Positions 34,144 through 41,195 are shown, numbered from the stretch's first letter. The stretch: DNA of 43,066 bases from an uncultured Campylobacter sp. (GCA_945873855.1 CAMCEN010000013.1:1-43066); one strand, 5' to 3'. Made by a program: numbers and translations. The notes: a model not told the origin generated them from the sequence alone.

Positions 34144-35850
34144 TTAGGCGTTTTTTAGCACATCTCGCACGACTTGGGCTATGATTTGTGCGCTTTTTAT
34201 CTCGCAGCGTTCGTTTATTGTGTGTGCGCCGCTGATGTTTGGCCCTATGCTACAAGCTACTAGCTTTTTGCCTTTTTGCTTCATTTTTGCGCTTAGACAG
34301 CCGCATTCTAGCCCAGCGTGGATTGCTGTTATTTTAGCGTTAGGGCGGTATTTTTGTAGGGCAGTTAGCACGCTTGTGGCAAACTCGCTTTGCTCAGGCT
34401 CCCAGGGCATAGAACTAGGGCCAAACGAGCTTTGAAAGCCAGCAAGCTCGCTTATTGCCTCATAACTATTTTTTAGCTTTGCTAGCTCCGCTTGGCTGCT
34501 GCTTCTAGCATATATTTGCACGCTAAAAGCTATGCGCGCATTTTCATCTTTGCTAGTAAGGCTAGTTCGCACTATAGCAAGGTTTGCGCTAGTTTTTGGA
34601 AGTCCTAGCCCCTCATCCCAGCCAAGCACACCATGCGGTAAAGCAAGTAGAAAATCATTTAACAAAGGAATTCTAGAATTCCTAGAATTCTCACGTTTAG
34701 TGAAATCAGCTGAATTTGATTTCATTGGAATTCTAGAATTCTTAGTAAAATCAGCCGAATTTGCTTTCATTGGAATTCTAGAATTCCTAGTAAAATCAGC
34801 CGAATTTGCTTTCATTATAATGGGATTTTTTAAATCATCATCACAAAGTTTAGCAAAAAGCTCTTTTACGCCTAATAAATCAAGCTTTTTAGCCTTGACT
34901 AGCCCTTTGCTTTGTAGCTCGCTAGAAGCAGATACTAGCGCCTTTGCCCAAGTAGGTATAGCATTGTCTCTATCTCCACCGCTCATAGCAAGGATGTTTG
35001 CGCCATGATTTTTGGCAAAATGCGCTAGTTCTTTGATGGCATTTGGGATATTTTTGGCTATTTGCATGCCGCTATGCCCACCTTCTAGCCCCTCGCAGCT
35101 AAGCTCGTAGTAATTAGCATTTAAATTGCTATTATTTTGAGTGCAGTTTTTTGCGCTAGTGCTATGAGAGCTTTCATTAGATAAAAGCCTAGTGCTCAAA
35201 TGCTCACTAGACTCACAGTAATTAGCATTTAAATTGCTGCTATTTTGAGTGCTGTTTTCTGCGCTAGTGCTATGAGAGCTTTCATTAGACAAAAGCCCAG
35301 TGCCAAAATGCTCGCTCACGCTAGAGCTAAAAAGCTCGCCCAAACCAAGCTTGCAAGGCTCAAACTCACGCCTAAACTCTGCTAAAAGCCCACCAGCGCA
35401 GCCGATGATGACCTCACTATCATCCTCGCTATCAAGGTTTAGTAGAGCTGGAGCGCAAATCTCGCCAGCAAAAGCATTTGCGCCGATTAGCCCCACCTCC
35501 TCATCGCTAGTAAAAAGCACCTCTAAATCCTGCGCCTCGTCCATTATATCCATAATAATAGCAAGCCCGATGCCATTATCAGCGCCCAGCGTGGAGTTTT
35601 TCGCACTCAAAAACTCTCCATCATTTTTAAGCTCTATTTTTGGTGCCTCGCCCACGCAAACCATATCATAGTGGGCTTGAAGGCAGATTTTTGGCTTGCC
35701 TTTTATAGCGTGGATATTAAAATTCTCATCAATTTTGGTATCAAAACCACGAGATTTTGAGAATTCTAGAAGGAATTCGCCTAGTTTTTGTGCCTGATAA
35801 GAACAATGTGGGATAGAACAAATCTGCTCAAAATACCCTAAAAATCGCAT
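34144..35850 (-). CDS. pepD: Aminoacyl-histidine dipeptidase (M20) with repeat insertions
   Basis: This is a cytoplasmic di-zinc peptidase of the PepD type that cleaves Xaa-His and other dipeptides. I start it at 35850 (MRFLGYFEQICSIPHC), with AAAAGG upstream, giving 568 residues, well above the roughly 480-490 usual. Metal and active-site residues are present: LQAHYDMVCVGE, STLGADNGIGL, TSDEEVGLIGA, NLDSEDDSEV and GAHTINER. The excess is explained by two in-frame tandem duplications. One is a 36-residue unit (two copies, containing LLSNESSHSTSA). The other is a 15-residue unit (MKANSADFTRNSRIP, three copies) that contains a translated GAATTC palindrome. The frame stays open, so the enzyme may be functional. 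Confidence 0.88.
   Translation of the reverse strand: MRFLGYFEQICSIPHCSYQAQKLGEFLLEFSKSRGFDTKIDENFNIHAIKGKPKICLQAHYDMVCVGEAPKIELKNDGEFLSAKNSTLGADNGIGLAIIMDIMDEAQDLEVLFTSDEEVGLIGANAFAGEICAPALLNLDSEDDSEVIIGCAGGLLAEFRREFEPCKLGLGELFSSSVSEHFGTGLLSNESSHSTSAENSTQNSSNLNANYCESSEHLSTRLLSNESSHSTSAKNCTQNNSNLNANYYELSCEGLEGGHSGMQIAKNIPNAIKELAHFAKNHGANILAMSGGDRDNAIPTWAKALVSASSELQSKGLVKAKKLDLLGVKELFAKLCDDDLKNPIIMKANSADFTRNSRIPMKANSADFTKNSRIPMKSNSADFTKRENSRNSRIPLLNDFLLALPHGVLGWDEGLGLPKTSANLAIVRTSLTSKDENARIAFSVQIYARSSSQAELAKLKNSYEAISELAGFQSSFGPSSMPWEPEQSEFATSVLTALQKYRPNAKITAIHAGLECGCLSAKMKQKGKKLVACSIGPNISGAHTINERCEIKSAQIIAQVVRDVLKNA
34667..34816 (-). repeat. 45-bp in-frame tandem repeat carrying the GAATTC palindrome
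   Basis: GGAATTCTAGAATTC copies start at 34667, 34727 and 34772, spaced 60 and 45 bases. Each is followed by nearly identical sequence coding for the 15-residue unit. The first unit carries an extra 15 bases. The repeat lies within pepD. Confidence 0.9.
35109..35324 (-). repeat. 108-bp in-frame tandem duplication in pepD
   Basis: Two direct copies start at 35109 and 35217 (both AGTAATTAGCATTTAAATTG). They differ at few bases and encode 36 residues each. Confidence 0.9.
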
Positions 35851-35897
35851 TTTTACACCTTTTAGAAAAAATTTTTTGAAAATTATACTAAAAAATC

Positions 35898-35926
35898 TTG
35901 ACATTTGTATTTTTTTGGGCTATAAT
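35898..35926 (+). promoter_or_regulatory. Consensus sigma-70 promoter of the tRNA array
   Basis: TTGACA (35898-35903), 17 bases, then TATAAT (35921-35926). This is a perfect match to the vegetative consensus, unusual for Campylobacter, and ends 23 bases before the first tRNA. Confidence 0.85.
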
Positions 35927-35949
35927 TCCACTTCGTTAATCAAGTTTAT

Positions 35950-36025
35950 GTCTTGCTAGCTCAGTCGGTAGAGCATCTCCCTTTTAAGGAGGGGGCCGTT
36001 GGTTCGAATCCAACGCAGGACACCA
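35950..36025 (+). tRNA. tRNA-Lys (UUU)
   Basis: Acceptor GTCTTGC/GCAGGAC, D arm AGCTCAGTCGGTAGAGC, anticodon loop CTTTTAA (UUU), T loop TTCGAAT, encoded CCA. First gene of the array. Confidence 0.96.
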
Positions 36026-36043
36026 CTTTCTTTTTTAACGATC

Positions 36044-36119
36044 GGTCGCTTAGCTCAGTTGGTAGAGCGCTACCCTTACAAGGTAGATGTCATAAGTTCG
36101 AGTCTTATAGCGACCACCA
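36044..36119 (+). tRNA. tRNA-Val (UAC)
   Basis: Acceptor GGTCGCT/AGCGACC, anticodon stem CTACC/GGTAG with loop CTTACAA (UAC), T loop TTCGAGT, encoded CCA. Confidence 0.96.
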
Positions 36120-36131
36120 TCTTTTATGGTT

Positions 36132-36208
36132 GCGGCGGTAGTTCAGCTGGTTAGAATATCGGCCTGTCACGTCGGAGGTCACGGGTTCGAGCCCCGTTCG
36201 CCGCGCCA
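36132..36208 (+). tRNA. tRNA-Asp (GUC)
   Basis: Acceptor GCGGCGG/TCGCCGC, anticodon loop CTGTCAC (GUC), T stem CGGGTTCGAGCCCCG, discriminator G, encoded CCA. Confidence 0.96.
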
Positions 36209-36241
36209 TTTCTCTCGGTTTTTAGACCATTTTGCAGGCTT

Positions 36242-36318
36242 GACCCTTTCGTCTAGAGGGCCCAGGACATCGCATTCTCTGTGCGAGAACGCAAGTTCAA
36301 ATCTTGCAAGGGTCGCCA
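36242..36318 (+). tRNA. tRNA-Glu-like, atypical anticodon loop
   Basis: Acceptor GACCCTT/AAGGGTC, D arm GTCTAGAGGGCCCAGGAC and T arm GCAAGTTCAAATCTTGC pair well and match tRNA-Glu, with encoded CCA. The anticodon stem TCGCA/TGCGA encloses TTCTCTG. By position the anticodon is CUC with U at 37, which is unusual because 37 is nearly always a purine. The D loop also seems to have one extra G. It may be a variant or a decaying tRNA-Glu. Confidence 0.75.
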
Positions 36319-36343
36319 GATTTTCTTTTTTTAAATTTGTTTT

Positions 36344-36419
36344 GCCTCGTTAGCTCAGTTGGTAGAGCAGATCACTCTTAATGATAAGGCCGTAGGTTCG
36401 ACCCCTACACGGGGCACCA
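36344..36419 (+). tRNA. tRNA-Lys (CUU)
   Basis: Acceptor GCCTCGT/ACGGGGC, D arm AGCTCAGTTGGTAGAGC, anticodon loop CTCTTAA (CUU), T loop TTCGACC, encoded CCA. The outermost anticodon-stem pair appears to be G-A. Last gene of the array. Confidence 0.9.
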
Positions 36420-36460
36420 AGATACGATAAAACCATGCTTTGAAGCATTTCATTTACCAT
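36420..36460 (-). pseudogene. Gene-start relic abutting tRNA-Lys
   Basis: On the minus strand AAAGGA and an ATG (36460) open the frame MVNEMLQSMVLSYLG, which runs straight into the 3' end of the tRNA. It looks like the start of a gene cut off at the tRNA junction. Not recognised. Confidence 0.3.
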
Positions 36461-36479
36461 TTTATCCAAGTCCTTTCTA

Positions 36480-36514
36480 TTGATTTTTCAATATTATACA
36501 GAGTGAAAAATCAA
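36480..36514. repeat. 11-bp inverted repeat
   Basis: TTGATTTTTCA (36480-36490) and TGAAAAATCAA (36504-36514) flank a 13-base loop. It could be the terminator of the tRNA array or a recombinase-site remnant; no long U run follows on the plus strand. Confidence 0.45.
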
Positions 36515-36541
36515 ACTTGGGTAAAATCTGGGTGAAATTAT

Positions 36542-36610
36542 TTAATTTATTTTTTTACCACTATCATAAAGCTCCACAAATTCTTTTTGTAGTTTTTCTT
36601 CAAAAATAAT
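36542..36610 (-). pseudogene. C-terminal coding relic, integrase-tail-like position
   Basis: On the minus strand 22 codons read IIFEEKLQKEFVELYDSGKK and end in TAA. There is no start. The tail-like end lying about 120 bases from a tRNA 3' end is where integrase genes of tRNA-inserted elements end, but the sequence alone does not prove that family. Confidence 0.25.
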
Positions 36611-36639
36611 TTAAAAAAAACTTTTAGAATATAAATCTT

Positions 36640-37155
36640 TGCCTAGGAATTCTAGAATTCCTTGTGATATTTTTTAGGAATTCTAAATTAGGAATTCTAG
36701 ATTTTTCTTAAGAATTCTAGAATTCCCTGCGTCATTGCGAGGAGTGAGTAAGACGAAGCAATCTCTAGGAATTCTAGATTTTAGTGGGGTTTAGGGTGCA
36801 GCCCTTATAAAAAGCAGCAGGGCTTGTCCCACTAAAGCGAGCAAAATTCTAGAATTCCAAGAATAAATTTAGAATTCCTAGAGATTACTTCGCTTCGCTC
36901 GCAATGACGAAAATTCTAAAATTCCTTAAGCCCTGTGTCATCCCCCGACTTGACCCGTGGATCTCATCACAAATAAATCTAGAATTCCTTTGTTTTTCTG
37001 GGGGTTAGGGGTTTACCTAGGAATTCTAGATTGGGAATTCTAGATTTTGTCTAGGAATTCTAGATTAGGAATTCTAGAATTCCTTGTGATATTTTTTTAG
37101 GAATTCTAGATTGGGAATTCTAGATTTTGCCTAGGAATTCTAGAATTCCTAGGCT
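36640..37155. repeat. Mosaic of short repeat families
   Basis: The 740-base gap 36420-37159 between the tRNA array and flgH has, after the relics above, only repeats. Four are exact GAATTC palindromes and there are many partial ones. GTCATTGCGAG elements lie at 36731-36764 and 36881-36909. A second, inverted and shorter copy of the GCTCGCTTTAGTGGG element lies at about 36778-36847. A GTCATCC hairpin lies at 36937-36965, and a G-run element (GGGGGTTAGGGG) near 37000. Confidence 0.85.
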
Positions 37156-37159
37156 ATGA

Positions 37160-37870
37160 TTAAAACGGCCAAATAGTTTCTATTAGCTTAGTTCCCCATG
37201 GTTTGTTTGTGGCTTTTGCGATGTCGCCTTGAGTGATATATGAGATTTTAGCATCGCTTACATAGCGTGAGCTGATTTCGTTGTTTTGGCTGATGTCATA
37301 TGGACGGATGACGCCTGTTATTTGCATGATTTGTTTTTCGTTGTTTAAGAGGATTTCTTTGCTACCTTCGATGAAATAATTTCCATTTGAGAGCACTTTT
37401 ACGATGCGAGCTGAGATTGTGGTAGTAAAGGTCTCTGTGCGTGTGTTAGTGCCACCGCCGCTAAAACCGCTTTCTCCGCCTGCGCTAAAACCGATGTTTG
37501 AGTATTTATTTAGCGTGTTTGCTACATTGCTAAGTGGTCCCGCGCCAGCTGTGAACTGCCCACCATTTAGCGCAATTGTGCTATCTTTTGTGGTGTTTTT
37601 GTTAGCTTGACTGGTTTGGTTTGTGTTTTCTTGGATTATTACTGTTACGATATCATTTACATTCATAGCTTTGCGGTCGGCAAAAAGTGGATTGTCCCCA
37701 CGACCAAAAAGACTGCCAGGCTGAGAGATGCCAAGGCCTGTTTCTTTGCTAGGCATTTGCTCTACATACGCAGGTGGCGTCATCGCAATGTGTGGGTCAG
37801 CACTCGCACAACCGCTAAAAATCGCCCCAACTGCTACGAAACTACACAACAAAATTACTTGCTTTTTCAT
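37160..37870 (-). CDS. flgH: FlgH, flagellar L-ring lipoprotein
   Basis: FlgH forms the outer-membrane L-ring through which the flagellar rod passes. The 236-residue protein has a lipoprotein signal with lipobox IFSGC (Cys21). It also has the family motifs SLFGRGDNPLFADRKAMNVND, DIVTVIIQENTNQTSQANKN, SARIVKVLSNGNYFIEGSKE and ISQNNEISSRYVSDAKISY. The length is normal. A sigma-54 promoter (see below) lies upstream, which fits control of rod, hook and ring genes by RpoN and FlgSR in Campylobacter. It stands alone, with no other flagellar gene nearby. Confidence 0.95.
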   Translation of the reverse strand: MKKQVILLCSFVAVGAIFSGCASADPHIAMTPPAYVEQMPSKETGLGISQPGSLFGRGDNPLFADRKAMNVNDIVTVIIQENTNQTSQANKNTTKDSTIALNGGQFTAGAGPLSNVANTLNKYSNIGFSAGGESGFSGGGTNTRTETFTTTISARIVKVLSNGNYFIEGSKEILLNNEKQIMQITGVIRPYDISQNNEISSRYVSDAKISYITQGDIAKATNKPWGTKLIETIWPF

Positions 37871-37898
37871 TTTTATACCTATAAATAGATTTTTTTGC

Positions 37899-37930
37899 TA
37901 CAATATAAGCAAAATTAGTTCCAAAAGGAG
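37899..37930 (+). promoter_or_regulatory. Probable -10 and ribosome site of pta
   Basis: TACAAT at 37899-37904 is a candidate -10, and AAAAGGAGAGG (from 37923) a strong ribosome site for the ATG at 37936. Both lie within or next to the divergent flgH promoter. Confidence 0.5.
37905..37924 (-). promoter_or_regulatory. Sigma-54 promoter of flgH
   Basis: Read on the minus strand: TTGGAACTAATTTTGCTTAT. The GG and GC elements are spaced 12 bases apart, as needed for -24/-12, and match the Campylobacter form TTGGAAC...TTGCTT. The flgH ATG is 35 bases downstream. The site overlaps the ribosome site of the divergent pta gene. Confidence 0.85.
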
Positions 37931-37935
37931 AGGAT

Positions 37936-38931
37936 ATGGGATTTTCTGCTGATTTGCTAAGCCGTGCTAGAGCGTTAAAGCGTGTTGTGGTGCTACCTGA
38001 GAGTGATGATGAGCGTGTGCTAAAAGCTGCTAGCAAGGTGCTAGAAATTGATGGCGCAAAGATTATACTTTTGGGCAAAAAAGATGAGATTTTAGCTCGC
38101 GGGGGATCGCTAGAGCTTAGCGGGGTCCAGTTTATAGATATTAGCACTAGTGAGTATTTTGATGACTTTGCTAGCACTCTTTTTGAGCTAAGAAAGGCAA
38201 AGGGTATGAGCCAGGCCGAGGCAAAAGAGCTAATCTTGCGCCCTGAGTACTTTGGCACAATGCTAGTGTATAAAGGCATCGCGCATGCTATGGTAAGCGG
38301 GGCAAAGACAACTACTGCTGATACCATCCGCCCAGCACTACAATTTGTCAAAATGAAAGATGGCATAAGTACAGTTAGTGGGGCTTTTGTGATGGTTTTG
38401 GGTGGCGCAAGCGAGAAAGATGAAAGCGAGAAAAACGAAAGAGTATGGTTTTTTGCTGATTGTGCTATTACACCACGCCCAAGCACCGAACAGCTTGCTG
38501 GCATTGCTCTAAGCACGGCTAACACGGCAAAAAGCTTTGGCTATGAGCCAAAAGTAGCCTTTTTAAGCTACTCAACAGGAGATAGCGCAAAAGGCGAGAT
38601 GATAGATTTTGTAAAAGAAGCACTAGAAATAGCGCAAAAAGCAGCACCTGATATAGCAATGGATGGGCCGATGCAATTTGATGCGGCTGTGGATAGCAAA
38701 GTAGCAAAATCAAAAAAGCCAAACTCAAAGGTAGCCGGGCAGGCAAATGTGTTTATTTTCCCTGATCTAAACTGCGGAAATATCACTTATAAAGCAGTCC
38801 AAAGAAGCGCAAACGCCCTAGCAATCGGTCCAATTTTGCAAGGGCTAAAAAAGCCAGTAAATGATCTAAGCAGAGGCTGCAGCGTAGATGATATAGTAAA
38901 TACCGTGCTAATCTCGGCTCTCCAAGAATAA
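37936..38931 (+). CDS. pta: Phosphate acetyltransferase
   Basis: Pta converts acetyl-CoA and phosphate to acetyl phosphate and CoA; with AckA it yields acetate and ATP, or runs in reverse for acetate use. The 331-residue protein is the short form without the N-terminal regulatory (DRTGG) domain found in E. coli. Motifs are VVLPESDDERVLKAAS, RPEYFGTMLVYKG, AHAMVSGAKTTTADTIRPAL, DGPMQFDAAVD and FIFPDLNCGNITYKAVQR. It is followed by ackA after a 45-base gap containing a GAATTC palindrome. Acetyl phosphate may also feed response regulators. Confidence 0.95.
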   Translation: MGFSADLLSRARALKRVVVLPESDDERVLKAASKVLEIDGAKIILLGKKDEILARGGSLELSGVQFIDISTSEYFDDFASTLFELRKAKGMSQAEAKELILRPEYFGTMLVYKGIAHAMVSGAKTTTADTIRPALQFVKMKDGISTVSGAFVMVLGGASEKDESEKNERVWFFADCAITPRPSTEQLAGIALSTANTAKSFGYEPKVAFLSYSTGDSAKGEMIDFVKEALEIAQKAAPDIAMDGPMQFDAAVDSKVAKSKKPNSKVAGQANVFIFPDLNCGNITYKAVQRSANALAIGPILQGLKKPVNDLSRGCSVDDIVNTVLISALQE

Positions 38932-38938
38932 AATTTGC

Positions 38939-38958
38939 TAGGGAATTCTAGAATTCCC
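38939..38958. repeat. GAATTC palindrome between pta and ackA
   Basis: An extended copy, GGGAATTCTAGAATTCCC, lies eight bases after the pta stop, inside an operon. If it formed a hairpin it could set the pta/ackA ratio. Confidence 0.8.
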
Positions 38959-38976
38959 TAAAATAAAAGGTAAGAT

Positions 38977-40170
38977 ATGAAAATACTTGTTATAAACTCA
39001 GGTTCAAGTTCTATTAAATTTAAGCTCTTTGATATGAGCGATGAGAGCGTGATCTGTAAAGGACTAATAGAACAAATCGGCCAAGCAAACTCAGGCGTGA
39101 AAATCACAAATGTAAAAACTGGCGCAAATGTAGAGCGCAGCATGCCTATTACTAACCACGGCTTTGGTATTGATATGATGAATTTTTTGCTCTTTGAAGT
39201 AGGAGCTTTACAAAGCCTAGCAGATATAGCTGCTGTAGGACACAGAGTCGTTCAAGGTGCTGATGTCTTTAAAAGTGCAGTGCTAGTAGATGCTGATGTG
39301 CTAAGAAAAATAGAAGCTCTAATCCCACTAGCCCCACTACACAATCTAGCTAGCATTTCAGGTATAAGGGAGTGTCAAAGGGTAAGCCCGCAAATACCAA
39401 ATGTGGCTGTTTTTGATACTGTATTTCATCAAAGCATGCCGCCTGAGGCCTACATGTATGCGCTGCCTTGGGAGCTATACGAAAATCACAAGATCCGCAG
39501 ATACGGCGCACACGGCACTAGCCACGAGTATGTAAGCAAACAAGCCGCAAAGCTACTAGGCAAGGATGAAAACGAACTAAACGCAATTAGCCTACATATA
39601 GGCTCAGGAGCGTCAGTTTGTGCGATAAAAGGTGGAAAATGCGTAGATACTAGCATGGGCTTAACGCCACTTGAAGGGCTAATGATGGGCACTAGAAGTG
39701 GAGATATAGACCCTGCTATTGTGCCATTTTTGCTAGAATATACTAGATACACTCCAGCTGAGATAGATGCTATAATGAACAAAAAAAGCGGCCTTATGGC
39801 AATAGCTGGCACAAATGATATGAGAGATATACACCAAAAAGTAAGCGAGGGCGATGCAAAAGCAAGCCTAGCACTAGCTATGCATGTGCGAAGAGCGAAA
39901 AAATACATAGGCGCATATCATGCGATAATCGGGCAGATTGATTGTATAATCTTCACAGCTGGCATAGGCGAAAATGACGCAAAATGGCGTGCGGCTGTGT
40001 GTGAGGGGCTAGAAATTTTTGGTATCGAGATAGAAAGGGCTAAAAACGAGCAAAACTCGCATGAAAATCGCGATATCTCAAAAGATGACTCAAAGATAAA
40101 AATCTTGGTAATTCCAACAGATGAAGAACTAGCAATTGCGCAAAAAACAAAAGAAGCTATAGAAAAATAG
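38977..40170 (+). CDS. ackA: Acetate kinase
   Basis: AckA transfers the phosphate of acetyl phosphate to ADP. The 397-residue protein belongs to the ASKHA fold. Motifs are LVINSGSSSIKFKLFDM at the start, VFDTVFHQSMPPEAY, GAHGTSHEYVS (catalytic His region), LHIGSGASVCAI, MGLTPLEGLMMGTRSGDIDP and TAGIGEND. The length is normal. AAGG lies before the ATG. It is the second gene of the pta-ackA operon. Confidence 0.96.
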   Translation: MKILVINSGSSSIKFKLFDMSDESVICKGLIEQIGQANSGVKITNVKTGANVERSMPITNHGFGIDMMNFLLFEVGALQSLADIAAVGHRVVQGADVFKSAVLVDADVLRKIEALIPLAPLHNLASISGIRECQRVSPQIPNVAVFDTVFHQSMPPEAYMYALPWELYENHKIRRYGAHGTSHEYVSKQAAKLLGKDENELNAISLHIGSGASVCAIKGGKCVDTSMGLTPLEGLMMGTRSGDIDPAIVPFLLEYTRYTPAEIDAIMNKKSGLMAIAGTNDMRDIHQKVSEGDAKASLALAMHVRRAKKYIGAYHAIIGQIDCIIFTAGIGENDAKWRAAVCEGLEIFGIEIERAKNEQNSHENRDISKDDSKIKILVIPTDEELAIAQKTKEAIEK

Positions 40171-40172
40171 TG

Positions 40173-40217
40173 TATAATGCGTGAAAATTTTTAAAAGGTA
40201 TAAAATTTTTAAAAGGA
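40173..40217 (+). promoter_or_regulatory. -10 box and duplicated ribosome-site region
   Basis: TATAAT at 40173-40178 directly follows the ackA stop. After it, AAAATTTTTAAAAGG occurs twice in tandem, giving two possible ribosome sites; the second, AAAAGGA, is at the right distance from the ATG at 40224. Confidence 0.55.
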
Positions 40218-40223
40218 TAAAAA

Positions 40224-41099
40224 ATGGCATTTCAATTACCACACTGGCAAGATTTTTATGAAAAAGCTTGGGCTTTTAGAGCAAAGTTTTTAGAGAGTGA
40301 GCTAGAGAGTGGCGCAAACGCACTCCAAGCCATAAAAGAACTAGAAAAAAAAGAGCGTGGCTATACACTGGGAGTAAATGATACAACTGGCGAAGTTTTG
40401 TATATGAAAAAAGAAATCAGCGATGATGAACCGCATATAAAAGATACAAATATTGCGCTTTATTCTAAAAGGGGCTTTAATGGAAATATTATAATCTTGC
40501 CAAAACATACTAGCTATAATTTTAGAACCTTGCTAATTGATCTAATAGATGCAACCGGCCCTTATGATGCCATAATCGAGCTTGGCTGTGGTTATGGCAG
40601 AAATCTTTTTGAGATATTTTATGGCGGTGGGCCAAGGGAGGCTAAATACATCGGTGGAGAGTTTACAAAAAGCGGTGTAGAAACCGCACAAAAACTAGCC
40701 AAAAAAGCCTCAAAGATGAAAACAGAGTTTTTTCATTTCAATCACCTTGAGCCAAAACTGCCGTTTAAAAAGCCTTTTAAACGCGCCTTTGTCTTTACCT
40801 GCCACGGCATAGAACAAGTAATGCAAATAAACGAAAACTGGTTTGATGAGGTATTAAAGGCTGGAGAGTTTGTGCGTGGGGCACACTTAGAGCCTTTTGG
40901 CTTTCAGCTTAAAAACTCTGGACCACTTTCAGATATGCACAAAGATTTTATGATTCAAAACAGCTGGAATATCAACTTCGCTGATGTTTTGCGTCAGGCT
41001 GTGGAGAGAAAAATCATAAAAGATGAGCAAATATTTTTAGAGATGGGAGTAACACCAGATGTAAATGTTGGCTCGCTAGCTTTTTGGAGCAAGGCTTAG
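40224..41099 (+). CDS. Class I SAM-dependent methyltransferase, substrate unknown
   Basis: The 291-residue protein has a Rossmann methyltransferase core with motif I at IIELGCGYGRNLFEIFY (about residue 117-133) and GGEFTKSGVETAQKLAKKAS as the next acidic strand region. The first 100 residues are helical and specific to the protein. FVFTCHGIEQV is a post-I motif, and there is no NPPY or DNA-type motif, so a small-molecule, protein or sugar substrate is likelier than DNA. It has its own promoter after ackA and is followed by a GAATTC palindrome. The assigned class is firm, the function is not. Confidence 0.8.
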   Translation: MAFQLPHWQDFYEKAWAFRAKFLESELESGANALQAIKELEKKERGYTLGVNDTTGEVLYMKKEISDDEPHIKDTNIALYSKRGFNGNIIILPKHTSYNFRTLLIDLIDATGPYDAIIELGCGYGRNLFEIFYGGGPREAKYIGGEFTKSGVETAQKLAKKASKMKTEFFHFNHLEPKLPFKKPFKRAFVFTCHGIEQVMQINENWFDEVLKAGEFVRGAHLEPFGFQLKNSGPLSDMHKDFMIQNSWNINFADVLRQAVERKIIKDEQIFLEMGVTPDVNVGSLAFWSKA

Positions 41100-41112
41100 A
41101 TATTATTTTTAT

Positions 41113-41132
41113 AGGAATTCTAGAATTCCTAT
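41113..41132. repeat. GAATTC palindrome
   Basis: An exact copy extended to TAGGAATTCTAGAATTCCTA, between the methyltransferase gene and the porin promoter. Confidence 0.8.
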
Positions 41133-41162
41133 AATTTAATAATTATATAAAGATATATTCTA

Positions 41163-41168
41163 TATAAT
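41163..41168 (+). promoter_or_regulatory. -10 box of the outer-membrane protein gene
   Basis: A perfect TATAAT lies 27 bases before the ATG at 41196; GGAG at 41186-41189 is the ribosome site. Confidence 0.6.
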
Positions 41169-41195
41169 TACAGCATTCATTTTTTGGAGTTTCAT

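Noticed and set aside
34532-35008. Plus-strand open frame of 158 codons inside pepD
   Set aside because: It is antisense to pepD, and its repeated residues are only the reverse reading of the 45-bp repeat.
35851-35904. Upstream Met at 35904 as pepD start
   Set aside because: The added 18 residues are not PepD-like, while AAAAGG lies correctly before the ATG at 35850.
35953-36353. Open frames across the tRNA array
   Set aside because: They are translations of tRNA genes.
37842-38525. Minus-strand open frame of 227 codons inside pta
   Set aside because: It is antisense to a well-supported pta gene with clear family motifs; the frame is open through codon bias only.
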